Assembly: GCA_902760865.1 (NCBI GenBank)
Contig: CACWID010000028.1
Coordinates: 1-38,985 of the forward strand
Direction of reading: 5' to 3'
DNA: 38,985 nucleotides
Origin: an uncultured Bacteroidales bacterium
Lineage (GTDB): Bacteria > Bacteroidota > Bacteroidia > Bacteroidales > Muribaculaceae
Below are positions 16,660 through 24,418 of the stretch, piece by piece (position 1 is the first letter of the stretch; each line of letters begins with the position of its first letter). A model generated the notes under the pieces. That model saw nothing but the letters and a program-made list of their open reading frames with translations, was not told the origin of the DNA and made no database searches. A program made the position numbers and the translations under genes.

Positions 16660-17742
16660 TCATGCGCCGAAGTACCAGCCCTGGGTCACGATGATGGCCA
16701 TCACGACCAGGTTGACCAGGCCGATGGGCATCAGGTAACGCCACTCCAGAGCGAGCATCTGGTCGATGCGCACGCGCGGGAACGACCAGCGGATCCACAT
16801 GAAGATGAAGGTGATGAAGAAGGCCTTGCCCAGGAACCATACTATGCTGGGAATCCAGTCCATCACTTGGTTGAAGCCCTCCCATCCGGGGATGTGCAAG
16901 GGCATCCAGCCGCCCAGGAAGAGCAGCGTGGCGATGCCCGACACGATGAACAGGTTCAGGTACTCGGCCAGGTAGAAGAAGCCGAAGTGGATACCCGAGT
17001 ACTCGGTGTGGTAACCGGCCGTCAGCTCGTGCTCGGCCTCGGGGAGGTCAAACGGGCCACGGTTGTTCTCGGCATTGGCGGCGATGATATAAATAATGAA
17101 CGCGAGGATGGCAGGCAGGTGGCCCTTGAAGAGGAACCAGCCGTCCTCCTGCGCCTGGACGATGCCCGTGATCGACATGGTGCCGGCCAGGCAGACAATC
17201 GTCAAGATGGAGATGCCGCAGCTCAGCTCATAGCTGATCATCTGGGCACCACTGCGCATAGCGCCGATGAGGGTGTACTTGCTGTTGCTGGCCCAGCCGG
17301 CGAGCAGGATGCCCAGCACGCCGATCGACGACACGGCGACGATGAAGAACACGCCGATGTTCATGTCGATGATCTGCAGGCCCTTGCCCCAAGGCAGGCA
17401 CGCGAAGGTCAGCATCGAGGCGATCAGCACCAGGTAGGGCGCCAGCTTGAACAGGAACTTGTCGGTGTTCCACAGGGTGATGAGCTCCTTCTGCAGGATC
17501 TTGATCACGTCGGCAAACACCTGGAGCAAGCCCCACTTGCCCACGCGCATCGGGCCCAGGCGGCACTGGATCCAACCACAGACCTTGCGCTCGTAGAAGA
17601 TGTAAAGGATAGCGATGAGCGAATAGGCTACCAGCAGACCGACTGCCACCAGCACACACTCAATCGTCGTGGTCAACCAGGAGGGCATGAAGCCGTTCAT
17701 CCAGTCGTCGAGCCATTTTGTGACTATTCCGAAGTCAAACAT
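16660..17742 (-). CDS. nuoH: NADH-quinone oxidoreductase subunit H
   Basis: A 360-residue membrane subunit at the junction of the two arms of complex I, forming much of the quinone cavity. Signatures: '[19 protein letters not shown]' (about 50-68), '[10 protein letters not shown]', '[19 protein letters not shown]', and the acidic '[18 protein letters not shown]' loop. About 35 residues longer than the E. coli form, mostly at the N-terminus. Downstream, instead of nuoI, comes atpD. Confidence 0.96.
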   Translation of the reverse strand: MFDFGIVTKWLDDWMNGFMPSWLTTTIECVLVAVGLLVAYSLIAILYIFYERKVCGWIQCRLGPMRVGKWGLLQVFADVIKILQKELITLWNTDKFLFKLAPYLVLIASMLTFACLPWGKGLQIIDMNIGVFFIVAVSSIGVLGILLAGWASNSKYTLIGAMRSGAQMISYELSCGISILTIVCLAGTMSITGIVQAQEDGWFLFKGHLPAILAFIIYIIAANAENNRGPFDLPEAEHELTAGYHTEYSGIHFGFFYLAEYLNLFIVSGIATLLFLGGWMPLHIPGWEGFNQVMDWIPSIVWFLGKAFFITFIFMWIRWSFPRVRIDQMLALEWRYLMPIGLVNLVVMAIIVTQGWYFGA

Positions 17743-17790
17743 ATCTTATCTCTCTTTAGTGGTTTTGTTCTGTCTTAATTTACTCGTTGA

Positions 17791-19425
17791 TTAGCGGTCG
17801 ATGTCGGGGATGACGAAGTCGAGCGATGCGGTGATGGTGATCAGGTCGGCAATCAGGTTGTCGCGGCACGTGAGGTCCACCACGCCGATGAGGTTGAAGC
17901 ACGGCGACTGGAAGTGGACGCGCACGGGCTTGGTGTTGCCGTCACTCTCGATGTACACGCCGAAGGCGCCGCGGCTGGCCTCGACCTGCTGGTACCAGTG
18001 GCCGGCGGGCAGCTTCATCATCTTGGGCACCTTGGGAGCGATGTATTCGCCCTGGATGCCCTCGGCCTCGAGCTTGTCGCAGGCCTGGCGCAGGATCTTG
18101 ATGCTCTGCTCCATCTCCTTCATGCGGACCATGTAGCGGTCCATCGAGTCACCGTTCTCGTAGGTCACCTCGTCGAAGTCGAACTCGTTGTAGAGCGAGT
18201 AGGGGTTGGTCTTGCGCACGTCGCAGTGCCAACCGCTGGCACGGCCCGAGGGGCCGGTGATGTCATAGGCGATGGCGTCTTCCTTGCTCAGGATGCCCAC
18301 GCCGGTCATGCGGTTCACGGCGATGACGTTGCCGGTGAACAGCTTGTGATATTCCTTGAGGTTCTTCTCGATGACGTCGCAGGCGTGGCGCACGTCCTTG
18401 ATGAAGTCCTCGTGCACGTCGGCCACCACGCCGCCGATGGTGCTGTAGCTCATCGACATGCGGGCACCGCAGGTGCGGTCAAAGATATCGTAGATCAACT
18501 CCCTCTCGCGGAAACCGTAGAAGAAGGCGGTCGTCGCACCCTGGTCCATCGTCAAGCAGCCGTAGCTCAGCAGGTGGGACGACAGGCGCATCAGCTCGTC
18601 CATCATCAGGCGGATGAGCTCGGCGCGGCGGGGCACCTCAAGGCCGAGGGCCTTCTCGACACACAGGCACATGCAGTGGCGGTTCATGTGGGCCGCCATG
18701 TAGTCCATGCGCTCGGTGTAGAGCAGCATCTGGGGGTAGGTGAGCGACTCGCAAATCTTCTCGATGCCGCGGTGGATGTAACCGCTGACGACGTCGATCT
18801 TCTTGACCGTCTCGCCGTCGATGCTGGCACGGTAGCGCATCACGCCGTGGGTGGACGGGTGCTGCGGGCCGACGTTGATGACATACTCGTCGTCCTCAAA
18901 GACCTTGCCCTCCACCTTCTTGACCTTGCCGTTCTCGTCCTCGACCCAGCGGCAGGTGTAGTCCTCGTTAGTCTCGTCCTCGAGACGCAGGGGGTTGCTG
19001 GCGGGGTCGTAGTCCTTGCGCAGGGGGTAACCCACCCAGTCGTTGCGCAGGAACATGCGGCGCATGTCGGGGTGGCCGATGAACACGATGCCGTAGAAGT
19101 CATACACCTCGCGCTCCTGGAAGTTGGCCACGGGCCACAGGTCAACGACGCTGTGCAGCATCGGGTTCTCGCGGTCGGGGGCGGTGACCTTGACATGCAG
19201 CAACTCGTGGGTGCTGGTGTTGGTCAAGTAGTAAACGCAGCCGAATGCCTCGGTCCAGTCCATGCCGACGACGGCGCTGAGCACGTCATAGTGCAGCTGG
19301 GTCTTCAAGGCGCGGGCCAGGTCGTGCCACTGTGCGTCGGGGACGGTCACCAGCGGGAACTCGCCCGTGCAGTCCACCTGGGCCTGGGGACACAACTGAG
19401 TGATTTTGTTCTCTATATCTGCCAT
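17791..19425 (-). CDS. nuoCD: Fused NADH-quinone oxidoreductase subunits C/D
   Basis: A 544-residue fusion of the 30-kDa (NuoC, about 1-165) and 49-kDa (NuoD, about 170-544) subunits of the peripheral arm. The NuoC signature is 'NFQEREVYDFYGIVFIGHPD' with 'RRMFLRNDW'. NuoD begins near 'YVINVGPQHPSTHGVMRY', where H189 and H193 lie in the quinone-site loop, and carries 'ERMDYMAAHMNRHCMC', whose Tyr fits the quinone-binding Tyr. The C-terminus ends 'SLDFVIPDIDR', as expected. No catalytic gaps seen. It starts 90 bp after nuoB; that gap holds a heptamer array. Confidence 0.96.
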   Translation of the reverse strand: MADIENKITQLCPQAQVDCTGEFPLVTVPDAQWHDLARALKTQLHYDVLSAVVGMDWTEAFGCVYYLTNTSTHELLHVKVTAPDRENPMLHSVVDLWPVANFQEREVYDFYGIVFIGHPDMRRMFLRNDWVGYPLRKDYDPASNPLRLEDETNEDYTCRWVEDENGKVKKVEGKVFEDDEYVINVGPQHPSTHGVMRYRASIDGETVKKIDVVSGYIHRGIEKICESLTYPQMLLYTERMDYMAAHMNRHCMCLCVEKALGLEVPRRAELIRLMMDELMRLSSHLLSYGCLTMDQGATTAFFYGFRERELIYDIFDRTCGARMSMSYSTIGGVVADVHEDFIKDVRHACDVIEKNLKEYHKLFTGNVIAVNRMTGVGILSKEDAIAYDITGPSGRASGWHCDVRKTNPYSLYNEFDFDEVTYENGDSMDRYMVRMKEMEQSIKILRQACDKLEAEGIQGEYIAPKVPKMMKLPAGHWYQQVEASRGAFGVYIESDGNTKPVRVHFQSPCFNLIGVVDLTCRDNLIADLITITASLDFVIPDIDR

Positions 19426-19513
19426 ATTGTAATTTTTTTAGTTTCTAGTCCTTAGTTTCTAGTCCCTAGTTGTCGGCCGCTAGCAGCTGACAGCTAAAGG
19501 CTAATAGCTAAAA
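19426..19513. repeat. Heptamer arrays between nuoB and nuoCD
   Basis: On the minus strand two arrays follow each other: TTAGCTA, TTAGCCT, TTAGCTG, TCAGCTG, CTAGCGG, then ACTAGGG, ACTAGAA, ACTAAGG, ACTAGAA, ACTAAAA. Both have period 7 and lie inside the operon directly after the nuoB stop. They are the only such arrays inside the nuo-atp block. Confidence 0.75.
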
Positions 19514-19515
19514 GC

Positions 19516-20118
19516 TTATTTCGCCTCCTCAGGTGCATACTTGAGGTCGGCATTGAGTTTCTCCTTGCGGTTGGCGCCGCCGAAGTACTTCTGCACCTTG
19601 ATCTTGCGCTGCAGCTGCATCAGGGCATAGAAGAACGCCTCGGGACGCGGCGGGCAGCCGGGCAGATAGACGTCGACGGGGATGATCTCGTCCACGCCCT
19701 TGACCACGCAGTAGCTGTTCTTGAAGGGACCGCCGCTGACGGTGCATGAGCCGCAGGCGATGACATACTTGGGCTCGGCCATCTGCTCATAGAGGCGCTT
19801 CAGCGCCGGAGCCATGCGGTAGTTGATCGTGCCCTGGCACATGATGTAGTCGGCCTGGCGGGGGCTGTTGCGGGCCACCTCAAAACCGAAGCGGGCCATG
19901 TCGTAGCGGGCAGCGCCCAGGCACATGAACTCGATGGCGCAGCAGCTGGTGCCGAAGCACAGCGGCCACAGCGAGTTGCTCACGCCCCAGTTCATCAGCT
20001 GGTCCAGCTTGCCCACAACGATGTTGGTGCCGCCGGCGCGCAGCTGCTCTACCAGATTGTCGATATACTCGTTGTCCTTGAAGTCCTCATGCTTCATCGA
20101 CTTGATTTTCACTTCCAT
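19516..20118 (-). CDS. nuoB: NADH-quinone oxidoreductase subunit B
   Basis: I start at the ATG at 20118 (200 residues): it has a good AGGAG 7 nt upstream and overlaps nuoA by only 10 bp, while the frame extends further up only as noncoding overlap with nuoA. NuoB carries the terminal [4Fe-4S] cluster N2. Ligands C59 and C60 ('GTSCCAIEFM'), C125 ('ACGSCTVSGG') and C155 ('YLPGCPPRPE') are all present. The C-terminus is Lys/Glu-rich. Second gene of the operon. Confidence 0.96.
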   Translation of the reverse strand: MEVKIKSMKHEDFKDNEYIDNLVEQLRAGGTNIVVGKLDQLMNWGVSNSLWPLCFGTSCCAIEFMCLGAARYDMARFGFEVARNSPRQADYIMCQGTINYRMAPALKRLYEQMAEPKYVIACGSCTVSGGPFKNSYCVVKGVDEIIPVDVYLPGCPPRPEAFFYALMQLQRKIKVQKYFGGANRKEKLNADLKYAPEEAK

Positions 20119-20483
20119 CTCAACGCTCCTTTCTTCCAGGCATAAGCCAGACCTAAAACGAGAATAACAAGGAAAGTACCCACGGCAAACAGGGCCTGGC
20201 TGCCGATGTTCTTGCAGATGGTTGCCCACGGGAACAGGAAGACCGTCTCGACGTCAAACATCAGGAACAGGATGGCGAACAGGTAATAACCCACATGGAA
20301 CTGAGCCATCGAGTCGCCTCGGGTGGGGATACCGCACTCGAAGGGCTCACCCTTCTTCTTGGTGAAGCTGCGCGGGCCGATCAGCCACGCAATAACCAGG
20401 GCGCCGACTACCAGCAACACACCGGTCAAGGCCGCCGTTATCGCCATTGTCGTGCTCTGTACTCCGAAAATTGATAAATCCAT
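20109..20483 (-). CDS. nuoA: NADH-quinone oxidoreductase subunit A
   Basis: A 124-residue three-helix membrane subunit. I use the ATG at 20483 (MDLSIFGVQSTTMAI); the frame runs about 30 codons further upstream, but those residues are unlike NuoA. The conserved loop 'KGEPFECGIPTRGDSMAQF' contains the Cys that becomes exposed in resting-state complex I, and 'LFLMFDVETVFLFPWA' carries the Asp and Glu near the quinone channel. First gene of the 17-kb block, about 130 bp downstream of a strong promoter match. Confidence 0.95.
   Translation of the reverse strand: MDLSIFGVQSTTMAITAALTGVLLVVGALVIAWLIGPRSFTKKKGEPFECGIPTRGDSMAQFHVGYYLFAILFLMFDVETVFLFPWATICKNIGSQALFAVGTFLVILVLGLAYAWKKGALRWK
20126..20130 (-). 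promoter_or_regulatory. Shine-Dalgarno AGGAG fixing the nuoB start
   Basis: AGGAG on the minus strand with a 7-nt spacer to the ATG at 20118. It lies within the nuoA coding end. Strong SD sites are uncommon in Bacteroidales, which makes this a useful guide to the start. Confidence 0.7.
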
Positions 20484-20575
20484 AAAACGAGTTTTATTAT
20501 TGTTTGGTTTTAATTTTTGGCAGGTTAAATCATGCGAACATTCCAAAGCCCCTACAGCACAACAACTTATCACAC

Positions 20576-20587
20576 GCACGCGCGTGC
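20576..20587. other. 12-bp palindrome in the nuoA leader
   Basis: GCACGCGCGTGC, perfectly palindromic, in the predicted 5' untranslated region about 30 nt after the predicted transcription start. It could be an operator or a small RNA hairpin. Confidence 0.4.
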
Positions 20588-20617
20588 ATTATTGTGCCGG
20601 AGCCCTAAAAATCGGTG

Positions 20618-20649
20618 CAAATTTACGAAATATTAATTAAACCAACAAA
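20618..20649 (-). promoter_or_regulatory. Bacteroidales sigma-70 promoter of the nuo-atp block
   Basis: On the minus strand: TTTG (20646-20649), 20 bp, TAAATTTG (20618-20625). This matches the Bacteroidetes -33 TTTG / -7 TAnnTTTG pattern with ideal spacing. Transcription should start near 20610, giving a leader of about 125 nt before nuoA. Confidence 0.7.
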
Positions 20650-20754
20650 CTAAACCACCACCATTTTTTGTAGTTGTTAACAAATTACGCCCGCGGCCTC
20701 CCCATGCACGACGGAGTCCCCACGCTAAGCCGCTAAGGCGCTAAGTTTTTTTAA

Positions 20755-20781
20755 AACAACTGATTAGTCTGATTTTTCTGA
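20755..20781 (+). repeat. 27-bp dispersed module, copy 2
   Basis: Starts AACAACTGATTAGTCTGA and ends TTCTGA; one base differs from the inverted copy at 1501-1527. Not linked to any gene here. Confidence 0.65.
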
Positions 20782-20810
20782 AGGCGTCCGCGTTCCTGGC
20801 CCCACGCTAA

Positions 20811-20866
20811 GGCGCTAAGAACGAAAAAGAAAACAATAAGTACAATAATTACAAGGCCATCCGGCC
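20811..20866 (+). repeat. 56-nt dispersed repeat core, copy 2
   Basis: 55 of 56 bases equal 1144-1199. Here it is not enclosed by the terminal inverted repeats seen in copy 1. Confidence 0.85.
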
Positions 20867-20910
20867 CGCGACGGAATAATTAACGACAACTGAAACAACT
20901 AGAACAACTG

Positions 20911-20944
20911 GTATCCGCGTTCCTGTTAAACGGAGCGCGGATGC
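20911..20944. repeat. GCATCCGCG hairpin, copy 2
   Basis: Arms GTATCCGCGTTCC and GGAGCGCGGATGC pair with two imperfections around an 8-nt loop. The loop (TGTTAAAC) is nearly that of copy 3 (TGTCAAAC). Confidence 0.65.
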
Positions 20945-21041
20945 TAATTAGTGAAATAAGAATGCGGATGCCTAATTAGTTTAATTTGCGTAATTCGTAG
21001 TTTTAATTGGGGGGGTGGATGTTGTTTTTGTGGTTTTTTAG

Positions 21042-21049
21042 TATCTTTG
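21042..21049 (+). promoter_or_regulatory. Possible -7 box of the BspA-like gene
   Basis: TATCTTTG, about 40 bp before the ATG. A TTG lies 17 bp upstream, shorter than usual, so the -33 element is doubtful. Confidence 0.45.
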
Positions 21050-21089
21050 TTGGCGAAATCCTATTAACCGATCAATACATTATGATGTT

Positions 21090-23798
21090 ATGAAAAAGCT
21101 ATTACTCTCAAATTTGTTTGCCTTATTGGCTTGCCTGCTGTGCTCGATGAGTGCGACAGCCCAGGAGGCGTATGCGTGCATTACGTTTCCTGACTCGACG
21201 ATGACGTTCTATTTCGACGACCTGAGGAGTACCCGCGAGGGGACAACCTACGACGTCTACACCAACAATAGTACGCCAAGATGGAGGTTTGATACCAACC
21301 ATAGGTCAGTGGTCAGGGTCGTGTTTGATCCGTCTTTTGCCGGTACCTGTCCCCCGTCGACAGGCCAGTGGTTTGAAAGCTTCATCAAGCTGAGGACGAT
21401 TACGGGCCTGGAATACCTGAACACGTCCCAGACGACAAAGATGAACAGGATGTTCTATGAATGTGGGAAATTGACGAGCCTTGACTTGAGCCACTTCAAC
21501 ACCGAGAATGTGACCACCATGTACGGCATGTTCTCTGGCTGCTCCAGCTTGACAAGCCTGGATGTGAGTCACTTCAACACCAGTAACGTGACCATCATGT
21601 ACGCTATGTTCTCAGGTTGCTCCAGTTTGACGAGCCTTGATGTGGACAATTTCGACACGTCGAACGTGACCGACATGGGTTACATGTTCTCATCCTGCAA
21701 GGGCCTGACGAGCCTTGACCTGAGCCATCTCAACACCAGCAACGTGACCAAAATGAATTCTCTTTTCTCTGGTTGTGAAGGCTTGACGAGTATTGACTTG
21801 AGCCATCTTGACACCCGGAACGTGACCGACATGGGTAACATGTTCACTACTTGCAAGGCCCTGACGAGCCTTGACGTGAGCCCTCTCGACACCCGGAACG
21901 TGACCAACATGTACCACATGTTCAGTTGGTGCACTAGTTTGACAAACCTTGACTTGACTCCGCTCAACACCGCCAATGTGACCAACATGGAGGGCATGTT
22001 CTATTGCAGCAAGGGCTTGACCAGCTTGGATGTGAGCAACTTCAATACTGCCAACGTGACCAACATGCATGAGATGTTCTATAACTGCGAAGCTCTAACG
22101 AGCGTTGACGTGAGCCACTTCAACACCGCCAATGTGACAAGGATGTCCTCTATGTTCTCGGGCTGCAAAAGCTTGACCAGCCTTGACGTGAGCAACTTCA
22201 ACACATCGAATGTGACCGGCATGTATCGCATGTTCTATAACTGCAAGATGTTGACGAGCCTTGACGTGAGCAACTTCGACACGTCGAACGTGACAGGAAT
22301 GGGCGGTATGTTCGGTTTGTGCGACAGCCTGACGGCTCTTGATCTGAGCAATTTTAATACCGAGAAGGTAACTTCTATGTATCGGATGTTCCAGTCCTGC
22401 GACAATCTGGAAAGTATAGAACTGAGTAACTTCAATACCGCCAATGTTACTGACTTTGGCGGCATGTTTGATCATTGCCAAAAATTGACGTATGTTGACG
22501 TGAGCCACTTCGATACCCGTAAGGCGACAAGCATGAGAGATATGTTCTATGGCTGCTACAAATTGGATAATCTTGACGTTAGTGGCTTCGTCACCGATAG
22601 CGTGACCACGATGTTCGACATGTTCGGTTTCTGTAATAGTTTGACCAGCCTTGACGTGAGCGGCTTCAATACAGCGAACGTGACCGACATGGCCGGCATG
22701 TTCGGTAGCTGTAATAAGTTGAAGACCATCGACGTGAGCCACTTCGTTACCGATAAGGTGACCAGCATGGGAAACATGTTCAGCTGCTGCAATGCTGTGG
22801 AGAACCTTGACGTCAGTCACTTCAACACCTCGAACGTCACTTATATGCGTGAAATGTTCCGTGACTGCTACTGCTTGACGAGCCTTGACGTGAGCAATTT
22901 CGAAACCGGGAAAGTGACTGACATGGCATGGATGTTCTATGGCTGCTCCGGCTTGACGAGCCTTGACGTGAGCCATTTCAACACCGAGAATGTGACCACC
23001 ATGCAGGTGATGTTCTATGCATGTAACAGTTTGGATAGCCTGGATGTGAGTCACTTTAATACCGCGAAGGTGGATGACATGTATGCCATGTTCCGGGGGT
23101 GCTATAATGTGAAAAATCTTGACGTGAGCCACTTCGACACCGGCAACGTGACTTGTTTTGATTTTATGTTCCAATCTTGCTCTGGTTTGACGAGTCTTGA
23201 CGTGAGTCACTTCAACACCGAGAAGGCTACAAGAATGAATGGCATGTTCTCTAGTTGCTCTGGTTTGACGAGCCTTGACGTGAGCAACTTCAACACCGAG
23301 AATGTAGTTGGCATGGAGAAAATGTTCCAGTATTGCTCTCGATTGACCGGCCTGGACCTGAGCGGTTTCAACACTGCGAATGTGACCAATATGAAGGGCA
23401 TGTTGTCTTACTGCAGTAACCTGACCACCGTCTATGCCGGTGAGGGATGGAGCACCGAGGCTGTTACCGATTCCTATGGGATGTTCTCAAACTGCCTGAA
23501 ACTCAAGGGCGGCAAGGGCACGGTCTTTGATACCGACCATGTCGATGCTGAATATGCCCGCCTGGACGGCGGCCCCAGCAACCCGGGCTATTTCTCGGCC
23601 ATACTTGACTACGAGCGCGGTGACGTGAGCGGCAACGGCCTCGTCAACATCAGCGACGTGACCGAACTGATTAACTACCTGCTGACCCAGGACGCCTCGG
23701 GCATCAACCTGGACGCCGCCGACTGCAACCAGAATGGCAGCGTGACCATCAGCGACGTCACCGCCCTGATCAACTTCCTGCTGAGCCACACATGGTAA
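21090..23798 (+). CDS. Secreted BspA-type repeat protein with C-terminal dockerin-like domain
   Basis: 902 residues. A signal peptide (MKKLLLSNLFALLACLLCSM, cut near 'ATAQEA') leads to a short N-terminal domain (about 27-125). Residues 128-777 are 25 uninterrupted repeats of exactly 26 residues, consensus LTSLDVSHFNTSNVTxMxxM plus FxxCxx: the BspA/DUF285 leucine-rich type. A cap follows ('VYAGEGWSTEAVTDSYGMF'), and residues about 844-902 form two Ca-binding-like motifs, 'GDVSGNGLVNISDVTELIN' and 'ADCNQNGSVTISDVTALIN', as in type I dockerins. Such proteins are surface adhesins or binding proteins; the partner is unknown. The ATG at 21090 gives the signal peptide; two ATGs just upstream are out of frame. 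Confidence 0.92.
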   Translation: MKKLLLSNLFALLACLLCSMSATAQEAYACITFPDSTMTFYFDDLRSTREGTTYDVYTNNSTPRWRFDTNHRSVVRVVFDPSFAGTCPPSTGQWFESFIKLRTITGLEYLNTSQTTKMNRMFYECGKLTSLDLSHFNTENVTTMYGMFSGCSSLTSLDVSHFNTSNVTIMYAMFSGCSSLTSLDVDNFDTSNVTDMGYMFSSCKGLTSLDLSHLNTSNVTKMNSLFSGCEGLTSIDLSHLDTRNVTDMGNMFTTCKALTSLDVSPLDTRNVTNMYHMFSWCTSLTNLDLTPLNTANVTNMEGMFYCSKGLTSLDVSNFNTANVTNMHEMFYNCEALTSVDVSHFNTANVTRMSSMFSGCKSLTSLDVSNFNTSNVTGMYRMFYNCKMLTSLDVSNFDTSNVTGMGGMFGLCDSLTALDLSNFNTEKVTSMYRMFQSCDNLESIELSNFNTANVTDFGGMFDHCQKLTYVDVSHFDTRKATSMRDMFYGCYKLDNLDVSGFVTDSVTTMFDMFGFCNSLTSLDVSGFNTANVTDMAGMFGSCNKLKTIDVSHFVTDKVTSMGNMFSCCNAVENLDVSHFNTSNVTYMREMFRDCYCLTSLDVSNFETGKVTDMAWMFYGCSGLTSLDVSHFNTENVTTMQVMFYACNSLDSLDVSHFNTAKVDDMYAMFRGCYNVKNLDVSHFDTGNVTCFDFMFQSCSGLTSLDVSHFNTEKATRMNGMFSSCSGLTSLDVSNFNTENVVGMEKMFQYCSRLTGLDLSGFNTANVTNMKGMLSYCSNLTTVYAGEGWSTEAVTDSYGMFSNCLKLKGGKGTVFDTDHVDAEYARLDGGPSNPGYFSAILDYERGDVSGNGLVNISDVTELINYLLTQDASGINLDAADCNQNGSVTISDVTALINFLLSHTW
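21471..23420 (+). repeat. 25 coding repeats of 78 bp
   Basis: In-frame units begin ttgacgagccttgacgtgag or close variants every 78 bp with no length variation. Units diverge mostly at silent sites and in the variable loop. A region likely to expand or contract by recombination. Confidence 0.9.
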
Positions 23799-23837
23799 GT
23801 TAGGAGTTAGGAGTTAGGAGTTAGGAGTGAGGAGTTG
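23799..23837 (+). repeat. Heptamer array TTAGGAG
   Basis: Four TTAGGAG units plus TGAGGAG, starting at the base after the stop codon of the BspA-like gene. Confidence 0.85.
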
Positions 23838-23853
23838 GCATCCGCGTTCCTAG

Positions 23854-24128
23854 CCCCACGCTAAGGCGCTAAGCCGCTAAGGATTATAAACTACGAATTA
23901 CGCTAATTTCACTAATTAGGCATCCGCGTTCCTGTCAAACGGAACGCGGATGCTTAATCTGTTTAATCCGTAAAATCCGCCGACAGAAAATAAAATAAAA
24001 CGCGGATTACGCTGATTATCGCTAATTATCATTAATTAATTCATGATCAATTAACGGTAATTATATGTAAAAAACCGAGTGCGACAGCCCATAAAATATT
24101 CTTAGCGTCTTTGCGCCTTAGCGTGGGG
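23854..24128. mobile_element. MITE-like element, 16-bp terminal inverted repeats, copy 2
   Basis: CCCCACGCTAAGGCGC at 23854-23869 is perfectly inverted at 24113-24128. The 275-bp interior holds the hairpin 23920-23953 and a stretch (23945-24008) that is the near-exact reverse complement of 1200-1265. The two elements are thus related copies whose interiors lie in opposite orientation. Confidence 0.5.
23920..23953. repeat. GCATCCGCG hairpin, copy 3 (perfect)
   Basis: GCATCCGCGTTCC and GGAACGCGGATGC pair perfectly over 13 bp around TGTCAAAC. This is the best-preserved of three copies. Confidence 0.75.
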
Positions 24129-24183
24129 ATTGTGTCGCGGGTGGGGCGGCCACGCCAAGGCGAGGCCCTACGTGCGGATGCCA

Positions 24184-24212
24184 GCTAATGGCTAAAGGCT
24201 AATGGCTAAGGT
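24184..24212 (+). repeat. Heptamer array GCTAATG/GCTAAAG
   Basis: Four 7-bp units (gctaatg, gctaaag, gctaatg, gctaagg), related to the TTAGCCx array at 3151-3210 read on the other strand. Confidence 0.7.
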
Positions 24213-24286
24213 CTATTGTTTTTTTCTTAAAATATGTAGTTAAATTATAAATAATGTTGTAAAATGGGGGTTTTGAGGGGTTTTGT

Positions 24287-24317
24287 TTTGGATTTTCGTA
24301 GTTTGCTACTACCTTTG
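24287..24317 (+). promoter_or_regulatory. Bacteroidales sigma-70 promoter of the salvage locus
   Basis: TTTG (24287-24290), 19 bp, TACCTTTG (24310-24317), a full match to the -33/-7 pattern. A start near 24324 leaves a leader of about 95 nt. Confidence 0.7.
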
Positions 24318-24331
24318 TTGCATAACATATA

Positions 24332-24405
24332 GTTTTCAGTTGTCGGTTTTCAGTTGTCAGGAGTATCTGCATTGGATTGAAAATTGGTAACTGAAAATGA
24401 CAACT
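24332..24405 (+). repeat. Direct and inverted repeats in the amidase leader
   Basis: GTTTTCAGTTGTC occurs twice 14 bp apart (24332-24344 and 24346-24358). AACTGAAAA (24389-24397) and GACAACT (24399-24405) can pair with either copy, giving alternative stems just before the start codon at 24419. Possible leader control, or another heptad-type array. Confidence 0.4.
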
Positions 24406-24418
24406 TGAAGTAAAGATT

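Larger units (their letters stand above)
20484..21089. other. 606-bp divergent intergenic tract
   Basis: Holds the nuoA leader and promoter (20484-20649), then from about 20715 dispersed repeats: two direct CCCCACGCTAAG segments (20717-20745 and 20800-20822), the 27-bp module, the 56-nt core, a hairpin and a single 52-bp-type unit, and finally the -7 box of the BspA-like gene. No coding frame seen. Confidence 0.75.
23799..24418. other. 620-bp intergenic tract before the salvage locus
   Basis: Contains the heptamer array, the second inverted-repeat element (23854-24128), a CTAATGG heptamer array, a promoter and a structured leader. No coding frame supported. Confidence 0.75.

Noticed and set aside
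20119-20229. Longer N-terminus for nuoB
   Set aside because: The extra 37 residues overlap nuoA and are unlike NuoB; the internal ATG at 20118 has a good AGGAG site and family-typical length.
22095-23210. 371-codon antisense frame with repeated VxxxEVAHVKxxQ wording
   Set aside because: It is the mirror of the 78-bp coding repeats of the BspA-like gene; the regularity comes from the sense repeats.
21471-23420. Regular 78-bp repeats as a possible CRISPR or satellite
   Set aside because: They are in-frame protein repeats with an uninterrupted reading frame, signal peptide and C-terminal domain.
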